Part shown: in pieces, positions 16,717-24,378 of the stretch
Layout: every line of letters begins with the position of its first letter
Numbering within the stretch: position 1 is the stretch's first letter
From: Streptomyces clavuligerus
GTDB taxonomy: Bacteria > Actinomycetota > Actinomycetes > Streptomycetales > Streptomycetaceae
Length of the DNA stretch: 64,000 bases
Reading direction: 5' to 3'
Assembly (NCBI RefSeq): GCF_005519465.1
Contig: NZ_CP027858.1
Location: 6,063,001-6,127,000, forward strand
Made by a program: the position numbers and the translations under genes
Notes under the pieces: generated by a model
The model's database searches: none
What the model was told of the DNA's origin: nothing
What the model saw: the letters and a program-made list of their open reading frames with translations, nothing else

Positions 16717-18951
16717 CTACAGAGAGGCCGGGGTCCGCTCACGCGTGTCCGTGTTCCCGTCGTTTCCGGTGTTCCCGGTGTTCCCGGCGGGGACGGCCGC
16801 CAGGACCGGCGCGGCCTCCTCCTTCCGCTCGGGGAAGACCGCCCGGTGCAGCCTGCGCAGCGGGGCGGGGGCCCACCAGTTGGCCGCGCCGAGCAGCGCC
16901 ATCAGCGAGGGCACCAGCAGCGCCCGGACGATCGTCGCGTCGACCAGCACCGCGAACGCCGCGCCGAGCCCCAGCTCCTGGATGAACACCAGCCGCGAGG
17001 CCGCCAGCGCGCCCACCGGCACACAGAACAGCACCGCCGCCGAGGTCACGATGGAACCGGTGCGGGACAGCCCCTGCGCGACGGCCTCCCGCTCGCTCAG
17101 CCCCTGCGCGCGCGCCTCCTTGATCCGGCTGAGCAGGAACACGTTGTAGTCCGTCGACAGACCGAAGGCGAGCGCGAAGACCAGCAGCGGAGTGGTGGCC
17201 TCCAGACCGCTCTGCGCGCTGAAACCGAGGTTGCCGTCCTGGAAGACCCAGACCAGGAAGCCGAACGCGGCACCCGTGGAGAGCGTGTTCATCACCAGCG
17301 CCATCAGCGGCAGCACGATCGCGCCGGAGAACGCGAACAGCAGCAGCAGGGTGACACCGGCCAGGATGGCCGCCGCGAGCGGCAGCTTGTCGCCGATGCT
17401 CTCCTCCTGCGCCAGATAGTCCGCCGTCGTCCCGGTGAAGTTCGCGGTGTACGGGGCGGTCAGCTCCCGCACCTTCTCCACGGCGTCCTGCGCGGGGTCG
17501 TCCAGCGGGTTGCCCGCGGGAACGGCGTCGATCTCCCAGTGCCGCCCGTCCAGTTCGAACGGCGCGCCCACGGACTCGATGCCGGGCACGTCCTCGATCT
17601 TCCGCGCGTAGTCGGCCAGCCGGGCGGCGTCCGGCGTGCCGTCGGTGGTGAGCACGATCTGGAGCGGCGCGGTCCCGGGGTCCTCGAAGTCCCTGGCCAG
17701 ATCGGCGGCCACCCGGCCCGCGCTGGTCTCCTGCGGCAGCAGGGACGGGTCGACACCGGTGAAGCGCACCCCGGCCAGCGGGGAGGCGATGAGCAGCAGC
17801 ACACCCGTCGCGATCACCGCGAACAGGCCGGGACGGCGCATCACCCCGGAGGCCATCCGGCGCCAGCGGCCCTCGGTCGCCGCCGAGGTGCCCGTGGCGC
17901 GCTGCCAGCGCCGCGGCGCCAGCGCGTTGATTTTATTCCCCAGCACCGCCAGCAGGGCGGGCAGCCCCACCAGGGCGAACAGCGCCGCGGAGAGCACGGT
18001 GATCACACCGGCGATGCCCATGGAACGCAGATACGGATGCGGGAACGCGGTCAGCGCCGCCAGCGCGGCGGCCACCGTGAGCGCGCTGAACAGCACCGTA
18101 CGGCCCGCCGTCGCGACCGTCTGGCGCACCGCCTCACCCCGGCCGCGGCCCGCCGCGACCTCCTCCCGGAACCGGGAGACGATCAGCAGCCCGAAGTCGA
18201 TGGAGAGCCCCAGCCCCAGCGCGAACGCCAGGCTCATCGCCCCCGCGGACACCGTCATGAACTCGGTGGTCAGCCGCAGCCCCGCCATCGTCAGCAGCAG
18301 CGAGACGATGCCGCCGATCAGCGGCACGAACGCCGCCACCAGCCCCCGGAAGACCAGGAACAGCACCACCAGGACGATCGGGAACGCGATCATCTCCGCG
18401 TTGCTGACGTCCTCGTCGGAGATCTGCGCGACCTGCACATGCCCCGGCGTCGAGCCACCGAGCGAGGTGCTCTCCCGCAGCAGCGGGCTGTCCTCGATCG
18501 CCTTCTGCAACGCCTCCTCGGCGTCGGTGGCCTGCTTGTCGGAGATGCTGGTCACGGCGCCGACCACGATGGTGCTGCGGCCGTCGCGGGAGACCAGCGC
18601 GGCCCCGGCCTCCGGCGAGGAGGCGTCGACGACCTGCTTGACCTCGGGGCGCGAGCGCAGCAGATCCCGGGCCGCCGCGACCTCGTCCGGGACGGCCTCG
18701 CCCGCAGTGACCTTCTCATCGGTGCGCACCAGCAGCACATAGCCCTGCTGGGAGTCGATCCCGGTGGCACGGGAGATGGTCTCCCGCGCGGCGACATTGC
18801 CGCCCGCCGGATCGTCGTAGTCGGAGAGTCCGTTGGTGAGCTTCCCCGACACACTCCCGCCGTAGGCCGTGGCCAGCACGGTGACCACGAGCGCCAGTAA
18901 CAGGACGGCGATTCGTCGGCGGTGGAGGGCCGAGCCCAGAGCGGAGAACAT
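16717..18951 (-). CDS. MMPL/RND-family transporter 1
   Basis: A 744-residue, about 12-helix transporter of the MMPL (mycobacterial membrane protein large) family, which exports lipids or lipophilic metabolites using the proton gradient. It has two repeats of one helix, a large external loop and five helices. Motifs GLGLSIDFGLLIVSRFREE and FGLSTDYNVFLLSRIKEA carry the conserved Asp-Tyr/Phe pair in helix 4 and 10. The C-terminus has a tandem Asn-Thr-Gly tract (GNTGNTGNDGNT). The start is ATG 18951. Residue 18 is encoded by TTA (18898-18900), a bldA-dependent codon. A SARP-like box lies 166 bp upstream. It probably exports a product of the locus. Confidence 0.9.
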   Translation of the reverse strand: MFSALGSALHRRRIAVLLLALVVTVLATAYGGSVSGKLTNGLSDYDDPAGGNVAARETISRATGIDSQQGYVLLVRTDEKVTAGEAVPDEVAAARDLLRSRPEVKQVVDASSPEAGAALVSRDGRSTIVVGAVTSISDKQATDAEEALQKAIEDSPLLRESTSLGGSTPGHVQVAQISDEDVSNAEMIAFPIVLVVLFLVFRGLVAAFVPLIGGIVSLLLTMAGLRLTTEFMTVSAGAMSLAFALGLGLSIDFGLLIVSRFREEVAAGRGRGEAVRQTVATAGRTVLFSALTVAAALAALTAFPHPYLRSMGIAGVITVLSAALFALVGLPALLAVLGNKINALAPRRWQRATGTSAATEGRWRRMASGVMRRPGLFAVIATGVLLLIASPLAGVRFTGVDPSLLPQETSAGRVAADLARDFEDPGTAPLQIVLTTDGTPDAARLADYARKIEDVPGIESVGAPFELDGRHWEIDAVPAGNPLDDPAQDAVEKVRELTAPYTANFTGTTADYLAQEESIGDKLPLAAAILAGVTLLLLFAFSGAIVLPLMALVMNTLSTGAAFGFLVWVFQDGNLGFSAQSGLEATTPLLVFALAFGLSTDYNVFLLSRIKEARAQGLSEREAVAQGLSRTGSIVTSAAVLFCVPVGALAASRLVFIQELGLGAAFAVLVDATIVRALLVPSLMALLGAANWWAPAPLRRLHRAVFPERKEEAAPVLAAVPAGNTGNTGNDGNTDTRERTPASL

Positions 18952-19101
18952 GGCTTCCTTCCTTCCACCGGGCCCGCCGCCGGGCGGCGGACACGAGGAG
19001 GGTGAGGGCGGTAGGGGCGCGTGCGGGCCCGCGTCCGTGCCCCGCCACAGGGGCATCCGTGCCCGTCGTCGGGCAGCGCGCGTACGGGCCGCGTGGCCTT
19101 C

Positions 19102-19134
19102 ATGGTCGGCCCGCGCGCTGAAGCCCCGCTGGAG
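19102..19134 (-). promoter_or_regulatory. SARP-type box and -10 for MMPL transporter 1
   Basis: On the - strand: CTCCAGC-GGGG-CTTCAGC (19134-19117), nine bases, then GACCAT (19107-19102) as -10. The heptamer period is exactly 11. Confidence 0.6.
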
Positions 19135-19166
19135 GGAGCGTGGGGCCGCCGGGCGTGATCCCCGCG

Positions 19167-19184
19167 GCCAAAGCCCCGCTTGAG
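19167..19184. promoter_or_regulatory. Second heptamer pair in the MMPL1/SRPBCC intergenic region
   Basis: GCCAAAG-CCCC-GCTTGAG has an 11-bp period and begins 50 bp from the MMPL1 box. No suitable -10 follows in either direction, so it may be an auxiliary SARP site. The + strand gene at 19269 has its own possible -10, TAGCGT (19224-19229). Confidence 0.4.
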
Positions 19185-19268
19185 CCGGATCCCCGGACCC
19201 TGCCCGCCGCGCCCGGCCGCCGGTAGCGTCGGGGCACACCCCGTCACCCGCGCCCTTCAGGAGCACCC

Positions 19269-19763
19269 ATGCGCCGGATCTCGTCCACCGTGCACATCGA
19301 CGCGGACCCCGCGGAGGTCTGGTCCCACCTCGCCGCCTTCGACCGGTACCACGAGTGGAACCCCTTCCTCGTTCACGGCGACGGCGAGGCCGTCCCCGGC
19401 GCCCGCGTCGAGCTGCGGATGCGCCCTCCCTCCGGCAGGACCCCCTCCGGCAGGACTCCTTCCGACCGGGCCCCCTCCGGCCGGAACGTCCGGGAGACCT
19501 CCTTCCGCGTCCGGGTGCTGGACAGCGACCCCGGACGGCTGCTCCGCTGGCGCGGACGGCTCCTCCTGCCCGGGATCTTCGACGGGGTGCACACCTTTGA
19601 ACTCCACCCGGAGCACGGCGGCACCCGGGTCGAGCAGTACGAGGTCTTCAGCGGCGCCCTCGTCCCGTTCACCGGCACGCTGCTCCAGGGGACCCGGGCC
19701 GGGTTCACCGCGCTCACCGACGCCCTGAAGACACGGGCGGAGAGCACCCGTCTGCCCCGGTGA
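19269..19763 (+). CDS. SRPBCC (START/cyclase-like) domain protein
   Basis: A 164-residue protein of the SRPBCC fold, a small helix-grip cavity that binds hydrophobic ligands or acts as cyclase or dehydratase. The start MRRISSTVHIDADPAEVW and FDRYHEWNPF are typical. After strand 3 the loop is expanded by a tandem PSGRTPSGRTPSDRAPSGR insertion encoded by 15-bp repeats (about 19426-19484), probably slippage-born. The rest of the fold (LLRWRGRLLLPGIFDGVHTFEL) is normal. It lies between MMPL1 and the FAD oxidoreductase genes. Related proteins in natural-product loci can be cyclases, but no catalytic role can be read here. Confidence 0.8.
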   Translation: MRRISSTVHIDADPAEVWSHLAAFDRYHEWNPFLVHGDGEAVPGARVELRMRPPSGRTPSGRTPSDRAPSGRNVRETSFRVRVLDSDPGRLLRWRGRLLLPGIFDGVHTFELHPEHGGTRVEQYEVFSGALVPFTGTLLQGTRAGFTALTDALKTRAESTRLPR

Positions 19764-19799
19764 CCAGCGCCGCACCCGTCCACCGGGCCGCCCGCCGCC

Positions 19800-19832
19800 T
19801 GCAAGGGCAGCTTTAGGCCGGGGCCGGACGAT
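19800..19832 (+). promoter_or_regulatory. SARP-type box and -10 for the FAD oxidoreductase
   Basis: TGCAAGG-GCAG-CTTTAGG (19800-19817), nine bases, then GACGAT (19827-19832). The transcript start would fall near 19840, giving a short leader to ATG 19869. Confidence 0.65.
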
Positions 19833-19868
19833 CGACCGACCGTGACTCCGCTGGAGAGGCAGCAAACG

Positions 19869-21128
19869 ATGACAGCAGAGCTGACCGCACAGGTTTGCGT
19901 GGTCGGAGGAGGGCCTGCCGGGCTCACGCTCGCCCTGGAGCTGGCCAAACGCTCCGTGTCGGTGGTGGTCCTGGAGCAGAGCGGGCACTTCAACCGGTCG
20001 TTCCGCGGCGAGTCGGTCTCCCCCGACTCGGTGTGGCTCCTGGACCGGCTCGGTCTCCTCGACCGGCTGGAGGGCGAGTACGCCCAGATGCACCGGATGG
20101 AGATCGTCGACGCCGGTCGCACGGTGCTGCGCACCGACTTCTCCGACTTCGACTATCCGCAGCCCTACCCGGTGGAACTGCCGCAGCCCGCGCTGCTCTC
20201 CGCGCTCGCCGCCGCGGCGGGGGAGTACCCCGGCTTCACCCTGCGCCAGGGCGCGACGGCGATCGGCCTGCTGCGGGAGGGCGGCGAGAACGGCCCCGTG
20301 ACCGGGGTGCGCGCCCGCACCCCCGAGGGCGAGCTGACCGTGCGCGCCGAGCTGACCGTCGCCGCCGACGGGCGCTTCAGCAAGATCCGTGAGATGTCCG
20401 GACTCCCCTACGAGAAACTGCCGCTGGACCGCGACGTCATCTGGCTGCGGCTGCCGTTCCCGCCCGAGTGGGACTTCAACACCTACCGCATCCGCATCCG
20501 GGGCGGCGAGCACGGCCTCTTCATCCCCACCCACCCCGACAGCGTCCGGGTGGGCCTCAACATCCCCAAGGGCGGGCTGCGCGATCTGCGCGCCCAGGGC
20601 CTGACCGCCCTCCACCAGCGGCTCGACCGGCTGGCGCCCGAGCTGTCCGACTCCGTGCGCACCGTCGTGGACAGTTGGTCCGAGACCTCCATGCTGGACA
20701 TCTTCACCACCGTCGTGCCCCGGTGGTCCCGGCCCGGCCTGGTGCTGATGGGCGACGCCGCCCACACCCTCACCCCGATCCTCGGACAGGGCGTCAACCA
20801 CGCCATCATCGACGCGGTCACCCTCGCCCCCCTCGTCGGCGACGCGCTCGCCGCGGGCGGCGGGGAGCGGCTGCTCGGCGCGGGCGAGGAGTTCCAGCGG
20901 GTCCGCGAGGGCGCGGTGCGCCTCTCCCGCGCCCTCCAGCTCCGCCAGGAGCGGCTGTTCGCCCTCGACGGCCCGGCCGGCGGGGCCTTCCGCCGCTCCC
21001 TGTACCGGGTCGTCGGCAGCAGCCACGCGCTCCAGCGGCGGGTGCTGGCCCGTGCCTACTTCCAGGTCCAGCGGCCCGGTCCGATCGTCGCGCGGAAGGT
21101 GTCCGCCCGGCCGGTCTCCCGCGCCTGA
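19869..21128 (+). CDS. FAD-dependent oxidoreductase/monooxygenase (UbiH-like)
   Basis: A 419-residue flavoprotein. The N-terminal Rossmann motif is CVVGGGPAGLTLALELAKR, a second flavin motif is VLMGDAAHTLTPILGQGVNHA, and the middle VAADGRFSKIREMSG matches the DG motif. This is the class A flavin monooxygenase/dehydrogenase group that hydroxylates, epoxidises or oxidises small aromatic or lipid-like substrates. I prefer ATG 19869, about ten bases after GGAGAGG, to GTG 19842, which sits close to the expected transcription start. A SARP-like box lies 37-69 bp upstream. It is convergent with the P450, separated by a 20-bp stem terminator. It is probably a tailoring enzyme. Confidence 0.88.
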   Translation: MTAELTAQVCVVGGGPAGLTLALELAKRSVSVVVLEQSGHFNRSFRGESVSPDSVWLLDRLGLLDRLEGEYAQMHRMEIVDAGRTVLRTDFSDFDYPQPYPVELPQPALLSALAAAAGEYPGFTLRQGATAIGLLREGGENGPVTGVRARTPEGELTVRAELTVAADGRFSKIREMSGLPYEKLPLDRDVIWLRLPFPPEWDFNTYRIRIRGGEHGLFIPTHPDSVRVGLNIPKGGLRDLRAQGLTALHQRLDRLAPELSDSVRTVVDSWSETSMLDIFTTVVPRWSRPGLVLMGDAAHTLTPILGQGVNHAIIDAVTLAPLVGDALAAGGGERLLGAGEEFQRVREGAVRLSRALQLRQERLFALDGPAGGAFRRSLYRVVGSSHALQRRVLARAYFQVQRPGPIVARKVSARPVSRA

Positions 21129-21143
21129 CCTCCCGTACCCCCA

Positions 21144-21189
21144 CAGACCGCTGCCCGGGTCCCCCTCCAGGGACCCGGGCAGCGGTCTG
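21144..21189. terminator. Bidirectional terminator between FAD oxidoreductase and P450
   Basis: A perfect 20-bp stem, CAGACCGCTGCCCGGGTCCC with its complement, across a six-base loop CCTCCA. Confidence 0.85.
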
Positions 21190-21224
21190 TCGCGGCGCCG
21201 TACCGGCCGTGGGCCGGACGGCGG

Positions 21225-22460
21225 CTACCAGGTGACGGGCAGCCGGCTGAGCGCGTGCACCATCATCCCGCTCGTCATCCGCAGATTCCGCACCTCGTCC
21301 GCGAGCGCGAGCCCCGGGAACCGGCGGAACAGCGAGGAGAGGGCTATCTGGAGCTCCGCGCGGGCCAGCGCCGCACCCAGGCAGAAGTGCGGGCCATGGC
21401 CGAACGCGAGATGCGCGGAGGCCGTCGGACGCGACGGGTCGAAGACCCCCGGGTCGGCGCCGAAGCGCGCGGAGTCCTGGTTGGCGGAGCAGACCGCGGC
21501 GATCACCCCGCTGCCCTGGGGGATGACGGAGTCCGCCACCTCCACGTCCTCCAGCGTGACCCGGAACGGGCCGCCGTCGCCGATGGGGTTGATCCGCAGC
21601 AGCTCCTCGACCACCTTGTCGATCGAGCCGGGGTCCGCCTTCAGCGCCGCCAGGTGCTCGGGGTGGCGCAGCAGCGTCAGCGCACAGGTGCCGATCATGC
21701 TGACGGTCGTCTCGTGGCCCGCCACCAGCAGGGTGATCCCCATGGTGATCAGCTCGATCTCGCTGAGCCGGCCGCCGTCCTCGTCGTGCACCTGGACCAG
21801 CGCGCCCATCAGGTCGTCGGTGGGCTCCGCGCGTTTGCGCTGCACCAGCTCCCCGAGGTACTGCACCATCGACATCCGCTGCTCCATCACCTCCTCGGGG
21901 GTGTGCGAGGTGAGCGAGACGAAGGCGTCGGACCAGCCGCGGAAGCGGTCCCGGTCCTCGAAGGGCACGCCCAGCAGCTCGCAGATGACCATGACGGGGA
22001 GCGGGAAGGCGAAGGCCGGGTTGAGGTCCACCGGCGGGGACAGCTTCTCCATGCCGTCCAGCAGTTCATCGGTCATCTCCTGGATGCGCGGCCGGAGGTT
22101 CTGCACCCGGCGGGCGGTGAACTCGCGCGAGACCAGCCTGCGCAGCCGGGTGTGCTCCGGCGGGTCCATGGTGAAGAGGCTGCCGCCCATCGGCGGGGCC
22201 GCGGTCAGCCGGGGAGCGCCCTCCGCCAGCATCGCCGCCCGGCTGAAGCGCGGATCGGCCAGGACGGTACGGACGTCGTCGTATCGGCTGACCACATAGC
22301 CGTCGTCCCCGCTGGGCAGCCGGACCTTGGCGACGGGGCACTCGCCGCGCAGCCGGTCGTAGACGGGTGGCACCTGCACCGCGGAGGGACGGGGGAAGGG
22401 GTACTGGAGTTCGGCTGCCGCGTCGGTGGCGGTCGCGGTCTCGGACGAGGCGGTGTCCAT
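21225..22460 (-). CDS. Cytochrome P450
   Basis: A 411-residue soluble bacterial P450. The I-helix motif is LLVAGHETT, the K-helix ExxR lies in VVEELLRI, and the heme ligand is in FGHGPHFCLGAALARAE. Length and N-terminus (MDTASSETATATD) are normal for CYP105/107-like enzymes. It would hydroxylate or couple an intermediate, using electrons from a ferredoxin; the nearest encoded ferredoxin is at 54138, more likely dedicated to the oxoacid oxidoreductase. The start is ATG 22460, and a SARP-type promoter lies 53-85 bp upstream. A terminator separates it from the operon to its right. Confidence 0.95.
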   Translation of the reverse strand: MDTASSETATATDAAAELQYPFPRPSAVQVPPVYDRLRGECPVAKVRLPSGDDGYVVSRYDDVRTVLADPRFSRAAMLAEGAPRLTAAPPMGGSLFTMDPPEHTRLRRLVSREFTARRVQNLRPRIQEMTDELLDGMEKLSPPVDLNPAFAFPLPVMVICELLGVPFEDRDRFRGWSDAFVSLTSHTPEEVMEQRMSMVQYLGELVQRKRAEPTDDLMGALVQVHDEDGGRLSEIELITMGITLLVAGHETTVSMIGTCALTLLRHPEHLAALKADPGSIDKVVEELLRINPIGDGGPFRVTLEDVEVADSVIPQGSGVIAAVCSANQDSARFGADPGVFDPSRPTASAHLAFGHGPHFCLGAALARAELQIALSSLFRRFPGLALADEVRNLRMTSGMMVHALSRLPVTW

Positions 22461-22512
22461 CGTATGGCCTCCCGGTACAGGGGATTTCGGTGGGACGGGG
22501 TACGTTCCGCCG

Positions 22513-22545
22513 AGCGTCCCAGGACCGGCTAGCGCAGGGGTGAAG
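22513..22545 (-). promoter_or_regulatory. SARP-type box and -10 for the P450
   Basis: On the - strand: CTTCACC-CCTG-CGCTAGC (22545-22528), nine bases, then GACGCT (22518-22513). The -10 is identical to that of the SMP-30-like gene at 50600. Confidence 0.65.
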
Positions 22546-22590
22546 CAGCGGTGGAGAGCGCCCGTGCCCCGCACCGGGGCGCACACGGAC

Positions 22591-22624
22591 AGGCCCGCCG
22601 CCCCCGGACCGGGGCGGCGGGCCT
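22591..22624. terminator. Terminator after the small membrane protein gene
   Basis: A 14-bp perfect stem (AGGCCCGCCGCCCC and complement) with a six-base loop, 27 bases after the stop codon at 22651. Confidence 0.75.
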
Positions 22625-22650
22625 GCGGGTACCGCTGTACGGGGCGCGGC

Positions 22651-23067
22651 TCAGCGCTGCCAGCCCTCCCGTGTCCGCAGTCCGAAGCCCGCGGCGCGGC
22701 CGAGCGCGATGGTGGTCAGCCAGGCCATCCCGAAGGTGAAGGGGGCCGCGATGTCCTCGGGTTTGTCCCCCAGGAAGGAGAAGACGACCATGACGGCGAA
22801 CGGGATCGGGGCGCGGTTGAGCAGATTGTGCAGCGGCACGGCCGCCGCCGGGAGCTGACCGGGCCCGTGCTCCCCGGCCCGCCCCAGCAGCCGGGGCAGC
22901 AGCGGCAGCGCGGCCCCCACGAGGGCGGACGGGATCACCCAGCCCTGGTGCTTCAGCACCTCGAAGATGTCCCAGGCCAGCAGGAGGGCGCCGAGCGTGC
23001 CCCAGGCGAAACGCACCCCCGGGGAGGCCGAACTCCGGACGGCGCCACTCTCTTCGGTCATCACCAT
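22651..23067 (-). CDS. Small integral membrane protein of unknown function
   Basis: A 138-residue protein with about four hydrophobic segments: FAWGTLGALLLAWDIFEVL, VIPSALVGAALPLLPRLL, PIPFAVMVVFSFLG and FGMAWLTTIALGRAAGF. GAGGGGAAG precedes the ATG at 23067. No family is recognised. It has its own SARP-like promoter directly upstream, in the gap after the ketosynthase-like gene. It therefore belongs to the metabolite regulon and could help with transport, resistance or anchoring. Nothing shows a catalytic role. Confidence 0.65.
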   Translation of the reverse strand: MVMTEESGAVRSSASPGVRFAWGTLGALLLAWDIFEVLKHQGWVIPSALVGAALPLLPRLLGRAGEHGPGQLPAAAVPLHNLLNRAPIPFAVMVVFSFLGDKPEDIAAPFTFGMAWLTTIALGRAAGFGLRTREGWQR

Positions 23068-23154
23068 GTATCTCTTCCCCTCGCGGTCGGGGCGCCACGC
23101 CCCGGGCCCGCCGCCCGGACCGCGGAACCCGGGCGGTCACCCGTCGACCAGTGG

Positions 23155-23187
23155 AGTATCCGGCACCGCGCTGGAGCGCCGCTGGAG
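23155..23187 (-). promoter_or_regulatory. SARP-type box and -10 for the membrane protein gene
   Basis: On the - strand: CTCCAGC-GGCG-CTCCAGC (23187-23170), with two identical heptamers, nine bases, then GATACT (23160-23155). This is one of the clearest copies of the motif. Confidence 0.75.
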
Positions 23188-23294
23188 CGTCCGCCCGGCG
23201 CACCGGACCGGCCGCCGGGGCATTGGCCGCCGCCGGGGCCGGTACGGGGCCCGGGACATGGGGGAGCCGTACGGCCGTCCCGGGCCCCGGCGGG

Positions 23295-24332
23295 TCACCC
23301 CGCCGTACCGGAGGTCTCCCACTCCGGCACATCCAGGATCTCCAGCACCGCGCAGGTGCAGCTGAAGCCCGAGCCGCCGCCGACCAGCAGCACCCGCTCG
23401 CCCCGGCCCACCGCCCGCCGCTCCAGCAGATCGTTGAGCGCGGCGAACTGGTCCCCGGCGCCCAGATGTCCGACCCGGCGGGCGAACTCCCAGGTGGAGC
23501 GCTCCACGGGCAGCCCGAGCAGCTGCGGGAGCTGCCAGGCGAGCCGGCTGCGGCCACTGGCCAGGGCCACCACCCGGGCGATGGACTCCCGGTCGGTGCC
23601 CGCGTCGGCGAGGACCGTGTCCACCACGGACCGCACCACGGCGCCGACCCGCTCGGTGGCCTCCCGGACACTGCCCCGGGCGCGGACGTAGTGCCCGACC
23701 CGGCCCAGCAGATCGAGCGGCTCCGCCGTCGGCAGCGGCTGGAACCCCGGTCCGCGCACCACCGCCTCCAGCGCGTTGTCCGAACCGCTCGCCGTCGCCA
23801 GCAGCCGGGCCACACCGCCCGTGCCGGACAGCAGCACCGCCGTACCGCCGTCGCCGTAGACGAAGCCGGGCTCGCTCGACCACCGCTCGACCAGCGGGGC
23901 ACCGAACCGGTCCGCCGTGGTGACCATGGCCGCCCGGGTGCCGCCCGCGATCTGACGCGCCGCCACCTCCAGCGCGCCCAGCCCGCCGTTGCACTCCTGC
24001 TCCAGACCGAACGCGGTCGTGGCCCGGCTCAGCGCGTGGCCCGCCACATAGGACGCCGACGGCCACATCGGCACCCCCTGGAACCAGATGGAGCTGTGGA
24101 TCAGCAGCCCCACGTCCGCGGCGTCCAGACCCGAGCGCTTCAGCGCGGCGGTGGCCGCGTGGACGGCCATGTCGGGCGGGGACACCGACGCGTCGGCGAC
24201 CGAGACGGACTCGATCGCGTCGGCCTCCCACTGCTCCCGGTCGTACGCCCCCGACTCCACGGCCGCGCTCGCGTACTCGGGCTCGCCGAGCCACACCCCG
24301 GTCCCCGCGACGAACACGTTCTCCCAGCGCAT
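23295..24332 (-). CDS. Ketosynthase III-like protein 1 (probable acyltransferase type)
   Basis: A 345-residue thiolase-fold protein related to FabH. The nucleophile is C114 in LEQECNGGLGALE, inside a typical KASIII context. The HQAN segment that supplies the catalytic His is replaced by VALASGRSRLAW, and the Asn loop is replaced by GHLGAGDQFAALND. That pattern fits the group of ketosynthase-like enzymes that transfer acyl groups rather than condense with malonyl-ACP (CerJ-like), but the exact chemistry is inference. It lies 46 bases after the decarboxylase-ACP gene and is last in a four-gene operon whose first gene is a paralogue with the same replaced residues. Confidence 0.85.
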   Translation of the reverse strand: MRWENVFVAGTGVWLGEPEYASAAVESGAYDREQWEADAIESVSVADASVSPPDMAVHAATAALKRSGLDAADVGLLIHSSIWFQGVPMWPSASYVAGHALSRATTAFGLEQECNGGLGALEVAARQIAGGTRAAMVTTADRFGAPLVERWSSEPGFVYGDGGTAVLLSGTGGVARLLATASGSDNALEAVVRGPGFQPLPTAEPLDLLGRVGHYVRARGSVREATERVGAVVRSVVDTVLADAGTDRESIARVVALASGRSRLAWQLPQLLGLPVERSTWEFARRVGHLGAGDQFAALNDLLERRAVGRGERVLLVGGGSGFSCTCAVLEILDVPEWETSGTAG

Positions 24333-24378
24333 GGGTCTCCTCCTCTCCTTCGCCCGGCCCGCCGGGCCGGTCCGTTGC

